From the NCBI RefSeq assembly GCF_042492175.1, contig NZ_CP170453.1:2728001-2792000 (forward strand): a stretch of DNA of 64,000 nt, in the 5' to 3' direction. Within the stretch, counting starts at the first letter, position 1. The number at the start of each line of letters is the position of its first letter. The notes beneath the pieces were generated by a model. That model searched no databases. It saw only the letters and a program-made list of their open reading frames with translations, and was not told the DNA's origin. Shown piece after piece: positions 61,130 through 64,000 of the stretch. The DNA is from CAJXSN01 sp947492235. Lineage in GTDB: Bacteria > Pseudomonadota > Alphaproteobacteria > Sphingomonadales > Sphingomonadaceae. The position numbers and the translations under genes are program-made.

Positions 61130-61705
61130 ATGGAAAACAAGCAAGCCTTGCGCAAACAGTACCGCGCGGCGCGGCGAGCGCATGTCGATGCCCAGCCGGA
61201 AAGCATCCGGGCGCTGCTGTTTCATCGCCCGCCTGCGCCGCTGCTGGAGATGATTCCGGCGGACGCAACCATCGGGCTCTATGTGGCAATGGGGGCTGAA
61301 GCGCCGACGGCCGCCTATGCCAAATTCTTCCACGAGCGCGGTCATCCACTTGCCCTGCCCTATTTTGCGGACAGCGCATCGGCGATGGGGTTTGCCAACT
61401 ACAGCGACCCGTTCGTAGACGCTTCGCTGGAGACGGGCCCGCATAACATCCCGCAGCCCGGCGGCGACTGCGCTGCGGTGGAGCCGGATGTGCTGTTTGT
61501 GCCGCTGGTTGCGTTTACCGAAACGGGCGAGAGATTGGGTCAGGGCGGCGGCCATTACGACCGCTGGCTGGCCGCGCATCCGCACGTCACAGCCAGCGGT
61601 CTCGCTTGGGACGCCCAGCTGGCAGACAGTCTTCCGCTGGAACCGCATGACCGCTCGCTCACTGCTGTCATAACACCCACAAGGCTATACGGACCTTTCG
61701 CATGA
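61130..61705 (+). CDS. 5-formyltetrahydrofolate cyclo-ligase
   Basis: A 191-residue enzyme that converts 5-formyl-THF to 5,10-methenyl-THF with ATP. The family's phosphate-binding block LGQGGGHYDRWLA is clear, and the N-terminus KQALRKQYRAARR and the DVLFVPLVAF strand fit. The ATG at 61130 gives a normal start; an upstream in-frame GTG or ATG at 61085 would lie in the 6S RNA region and is rejected. Its last codons overlap the DUF2842 gene. Confidence 0.9.
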   Translation: MENKQALRKQYRAARRAHVDAQPESIRALLFHRPPAPLLEMIPADATIGLYVAMGAEAPTAAYAKFFHERGHPLALPYFADSASAMGFANYSDPFVDASLETGPHNIPQPGGDCAAVEPDVLFVPLVAFTETGERLGQGGGHYDRWLAAHPHVTASGLAWDAQLADSLPLEPHDRSLTAVITPTRLYGPFA

Positions 61706-61920
61706 CAGATGAACCCAAATGGCGCGTGCCCGTTGGCATATTGCTGATCCTGTTCGGCCTGATCGTCTATGCTCTGGTCGTCGCCCGCTACGTACCCGAA
61801 ATGCTGGAGGGCTGGAATGTCGCGGTCCAGACGATCGTCTATCTGTTCTTCGGGCTGGTATGGCTGTTGCCGCTGGGCCGGCTTCTGAACTGGATGGAAA
61901 CCGGTCACAAGAAGGACTGA
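61702..61920 (+). CDS. DUF2842 membrane protein
   Basis: A 72-residue protein with two membrane helices (VGILLILFGLIVYALVVA and VQTIVYLFFGLVWLLPL) and the family's closing GRLLNWMETG. Members are found next to the formyl-THF cyclo-ligase in alphaproteobacteria; function unknown. It overlaps the preceding gene by four bases (ATGA). Confidence 0.85.
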   Translation: MTDEPKWRVPVGILLILFGLIVYALVVARYVPEMLEGWNVAVQTIVYLFFGLVWLLPLGRLLNWMETGHKKD

Positions 61921-62028
61921 CCGCCGGACTGCCATCACCCCCGCCGCCCGAGGTCATCCGTTGGTCAGTTGCGCGTTGACCCGGCTGCTGCTTCGCGTAG
62001 GCACAGAAGCGGGAGAGTTGGGGGCTGG

Positions 62029-63507
62029 ATGACCGATACCACGCAAGGCGCGCCACATACGGGCTCCGCACAGGATGCAGGCGATGGCAATGCGCCCTCG
62101 TTCTGGACGAAGGTGACTTTCGGCTTCGGCTCGGTCGCCTTCGGTGTGAAGGACAATGGCTTCAGCTATTTCCTGTTGCTGTTTTACGGGACCGTTGTGG
62201 GGCTGGAGCCGGGTCTGGTCGGGCTCGCTATCCTTATTGCGCTGGTTCTGGATGCAATCAGTGATCCTCTGGTGGGCTATTGGTCGGACAATTTCCGCTC
62301 GCGTTGGGGCCGGCGGCATCCCTTCATGTATGCCTCTGCCCTCCCCGTCTCGCTCAGCTTCTTCCTGCTGTGGAACCCGCCGGACTGGAGCCAGGGCGCG
62401 CTGTTTGCCTATCTGCTGTGCCTCTCCATCCTGATCCGCACCTTTATCACATTCTACGAAACGCCCAGCTACGCTTTGCTCCCGGAACTGACGACCAGCT
62501 ACGAGGAGCGCACCTCCTTCCAGATCTTCCGGACATTCTTTGCATGGGTTGGCGGCAATTCGCTGACGGTGCTGATGTTCGGCGTTTTGCTGGTGCCCAC
62601 CGCGCAATATGCCGACGGCATCCTGAACCGCGAAGCTTACGCGACCTTCGGCATCGTGGGATCGTGCCTGATGTTTCTGTCGATCATGGTCTCCTCTCTC
62701 GGCACGCATAACCGCATACCCACCTTGCGCCAGCCCGGCCCACCAGAGCGCAAGACGGTGCGCCGCGTCTTTGCAGAGATCTTCGAGACCCTGCGCGACC
62801 GCAATTTCCTGATGCTGTTCTGGGCCTTTGTCATGGGCTCGATGGCCACCGGTGTGGCCGCCTCGCTGGCCTTCATCATGCTCAGTTATTTCTGGGAGTT
62901 CACCGAATTCCAGCGATTCCTGTGGACCGCGCTGGTCATGGTATCGGCGTTCGGAGCGCTCCTCATCGCGCCGCGGTTGGTGCGCCGGTTCGGCAAGCGG
63001 AATACGGTTGTCGGGCTAGGCGTGGTCGCCTTCAGTGTCGCGCCCATGCCGGTGATCCTGCGCCTGTTCGATCTGATGCCGGAGAACGGCGACCCGCTCC
63101 TGTTCCCGCTTGTGGCGATCATCAACACCGTCGATTTGGCGATGATCATTGCGCTTCAGGGCACGATGTATTCGATGATTGCCGATCTGGTGGAAAGCGG
63201 CGAGCTGCGCACCGGCAGGCGCTCGGAGGGGCTGTATTATTCCGCCGTTACCTTCACCCGCAAAACCACTGTGGGCCTTGGCGCATTTGCAGGCGGGACG
63301 ATGCTCTCACTCATCCAGTTTCCCGACGGCGCGGCGCCGGGCACCGTGAATGATGACGTAATCTGGTGGCTCGGCGCACTCTACGCCCCGACCCTGCTGA
63401 CCCTGTGGGCGACAATGCTGTTTGCGGTCAGCCGGTTCGGGCTGGACCGCGAGGGCCATCAAGCCAATCTGCGCGCGCTCGCCGAGGGTAAAGGGGCCCA
63501 AGGATAG
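62029..63507 (+). CDS. MFS transporter, GPH (glycoside-pentoside-hexuronide):cation symporter family
   Basis: A 492-residue inner-membrane permease with about twelve helices. Hallmarks are VKDNGFSYFLLLFYGTVVG and the MFS_2 loop LDAISDPLVGYWSDNFRSRWGRRHPF with Asp residues for cation coupling. The second half has a similar loop after GVAASLAFIMLSYFWEF. It likely imports a sugar or glycoside with H+ or Na+; the substrate is unknown. The start is ATG 62029; 20 upstream residues in the same frame are not membrane-like and are rejected. Confidence 0.9.
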   Translation: MTDTTQGAPHTGSAQDAGDGNAPSFWTKVTFGFGSVAFGVKDNGFSYFLLLFYGTVVGLEPGLVGLAILIALVLDAISDPLVGYWSDNFRSRWGRRHPFMYASALPVSLSFFLLWNPPDWSQGALFAYLLCLSILIRTFITFYETPSYALLPELTTSYEERTSFQIFRTFFAWVGGNSLTVLMFGVLLVPTAQYADGILNREAYATFGIVGSCLMFLSIMVSSLGTHNRIPTLRQPGPPERKTVRRVFAEIFETLRDRNFLMLFWAFVMGSMATGVAASLAFIMLSYFWEFTEFQRFLWTALVMVSAFGALLIAPRLVRRFGKRNTVVGLGVVAFSVAPMPVILRLFDLMPENGDPLLFPLVAIINTVDLAMIIALQGTMYSMIADLVESGELRTGRRSEGLYYSAVTFTRKTTVGLGAFAGGTMLSLIQFPDGAAPGTVNDDVIWWLGALYAPTLLTLWATMLFAVSRFGLDREGHQANLRALAEGKGAQG

Positions 63508-63537
63508 CAAGCGCGCGCGATAGGCTTCGCCGACGGC

Positions 63538-64000
63538 TCAGGCAGCGGCCAGCTTGTTCATCCGGCCGAGGATCTCGTCCGCTTCGCTCATGATCCCGTC
63601 GATCAGTTCCTTACAGGTCGGAATGTCGTTGATCAGGCCCGCGACCATGCCGCAGCTCCACGCGCCCTTGTCCATGTCCCCGTCCATCATGATCTTGGGA
63701 TAGACGCCCGCGACCTCGTCGATGATATCCTCGAATTTCAGATCGTCGCCGAGGCGTTTTTCTTTCTCCAGCAGACGCTCGACCGCTTCGTTGGTCATCA
63801 CCCGCTCGGTATTGCGCAAGGGACGCATCACCAGACGCGTGTCGAGCTCGCTGGCCGCCACGATGGCCTTCTTCACATTCTCGTGCACAGGCGCTTCCTG
63901 CGTCGCGATAAAGCGTGTGCCCATATTCATGCCCTCCGCGCCCATGGCGAGGCTGGCGACAAGGCTGCGCCCGTCAGCCATCCCGCCGCTGGAGACGAAG
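63538..64000 (-). CDS. Nitronate monooxygenase family protein, C-terminal part (5' truncated by window)
   Basis: The coding strand enters from beyond base 64000; about 153 codons are present to the stop at 63538. The first visible residues include SSGGMADGRSLVASLAMGAEGMNMGTRFIATQEAP, in several overlapping motifs: GMADGRSL and GAEGMNMGTRF are the FMN-binding end of the 2-nitropropane dioxygenase family. The C-terminus has the blocks DIIDEVAGVYPKIMMDGDMDKGAW and INDIPTCKELID. The start codon is outside the window. A different member of the family is encoded at 3258-4229. Confidence 0.9.
   Translation of the reverse strand, partial: FVSSGGMADGRSLVASLAMGAEGMNMGTRFIATQEAPVHENVKKAIVAASELDTRLVMRPLRNTERVMTNEAVERLLEKEKRLGDDLKFEDIIDEVAGVYPKIMMDGDMDKGAWSCGMVAGLINDIPTCKELIDGIMSEADEILGRMNKLAAA

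Noticed and set aside
1..64000. CRISPR arrays
   Set aside because: No regularly spaced short repeats were found; the repeat families seen are palindromic singles or short tandem copies.

Overview
The window is ordinary, gene-dense chromosome from an alphaproteobacterium. Its gene content, GC-rich codon use, perfect GTTC-N7-GTTC LexA boxes and a perfect GGAAC-N17-CGTT sigma-EcfG promoter all fit. A sphingomonad close to the Erythrobacteraceae is the best guess (inference; no 16S gene is present). No prophage, IS element, transposase or CRISPR array was found. Both tRNA genes (Glu-UUC, Leu-CAA) are intact.

Layout, left to right. (1) 1-7560: the ilvC 3' end, a putative Leu-codon leader peptide and leuA, an amidohydrolase, a nitronate-monooxygenase-type flavoprotein, a minus-strand pair (flavodoxin-like plus unknown) and recJ. 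(2) 7570-14150: tRNA-Glu, then the phosphate regulon phoR-pstC-pstA-pstB-phoU-phoB without pstS. (3) 14145-25050: an SOS DNA-repair and mutagenesis region on the minus strand. One LexA box precedes imuA-imuB. A second precedes a radical SAM repair protein, UdgX, dnaE2 and an extensin-like gene. A periplasmic carbonic anhydrase on the plus strand splits the two operons. Three different palindromic repeats lie in this module, one of them inside dnaE2 in frame. (4) 25100-29280: a general-stress PPOX-fold protein under a sigma-EcfG promoter, an SNF-type symporter, panB and a DUF475/TerC-like membrane protein. (5) 29286-35932: a minus-strand operon resembling the XrtA/PEP-CTERM exopolysaccharide regulators (sugar transferase, PrsK kinase, PrsR regulator, PrsT-like TPR lipoprotein). 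(6) 36077-39510: an ScfR/RamB-type regulator divergent from isocitrate lyase. (7) 39597-49412: an M20 hydrolase, an SLC13 permease, a membrane protein, a Zn-alcohol dehydrogenase, tRNA-Leu, an inositol-phosphatase-family protein, EF-P, an M23 peptidase, thiE and small secreted proteins. (8) 49417-59776: class I aldolase, a flavodoxin-family protein, and a long, tightly coupled minus-strand gene run tkt-gap-pgk-orphan-39 aa ORF-thioesterase-tryptophan halogenase-degenerate halogenase. (9) 59978-64000: a coiled-coil protein, a long ZapA, 6S RNA, 5-formyl-THF cyclo-ligase, DUF2842, a GPH sugar transporter and a truncated nitronate monooxygenase.

The parts that work together are the phosphate-sensing and uptake operon, the two-operon SOS mutasome with an attached uracil-repair arm, the exopolysaccharide regulatory operon, the glyoxylate-shunt regulator/enzyme pair, and the sugar-phosphate operon that runs on into flavin-dependent halogenases. 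The strongest candidates for something new are the palindromic element encoded inside DnaE2, the SOS operon arrangement, and the hybrid tkt-to-halogenase operon with its AT-rich orphan and 39-codon coupled ORF.
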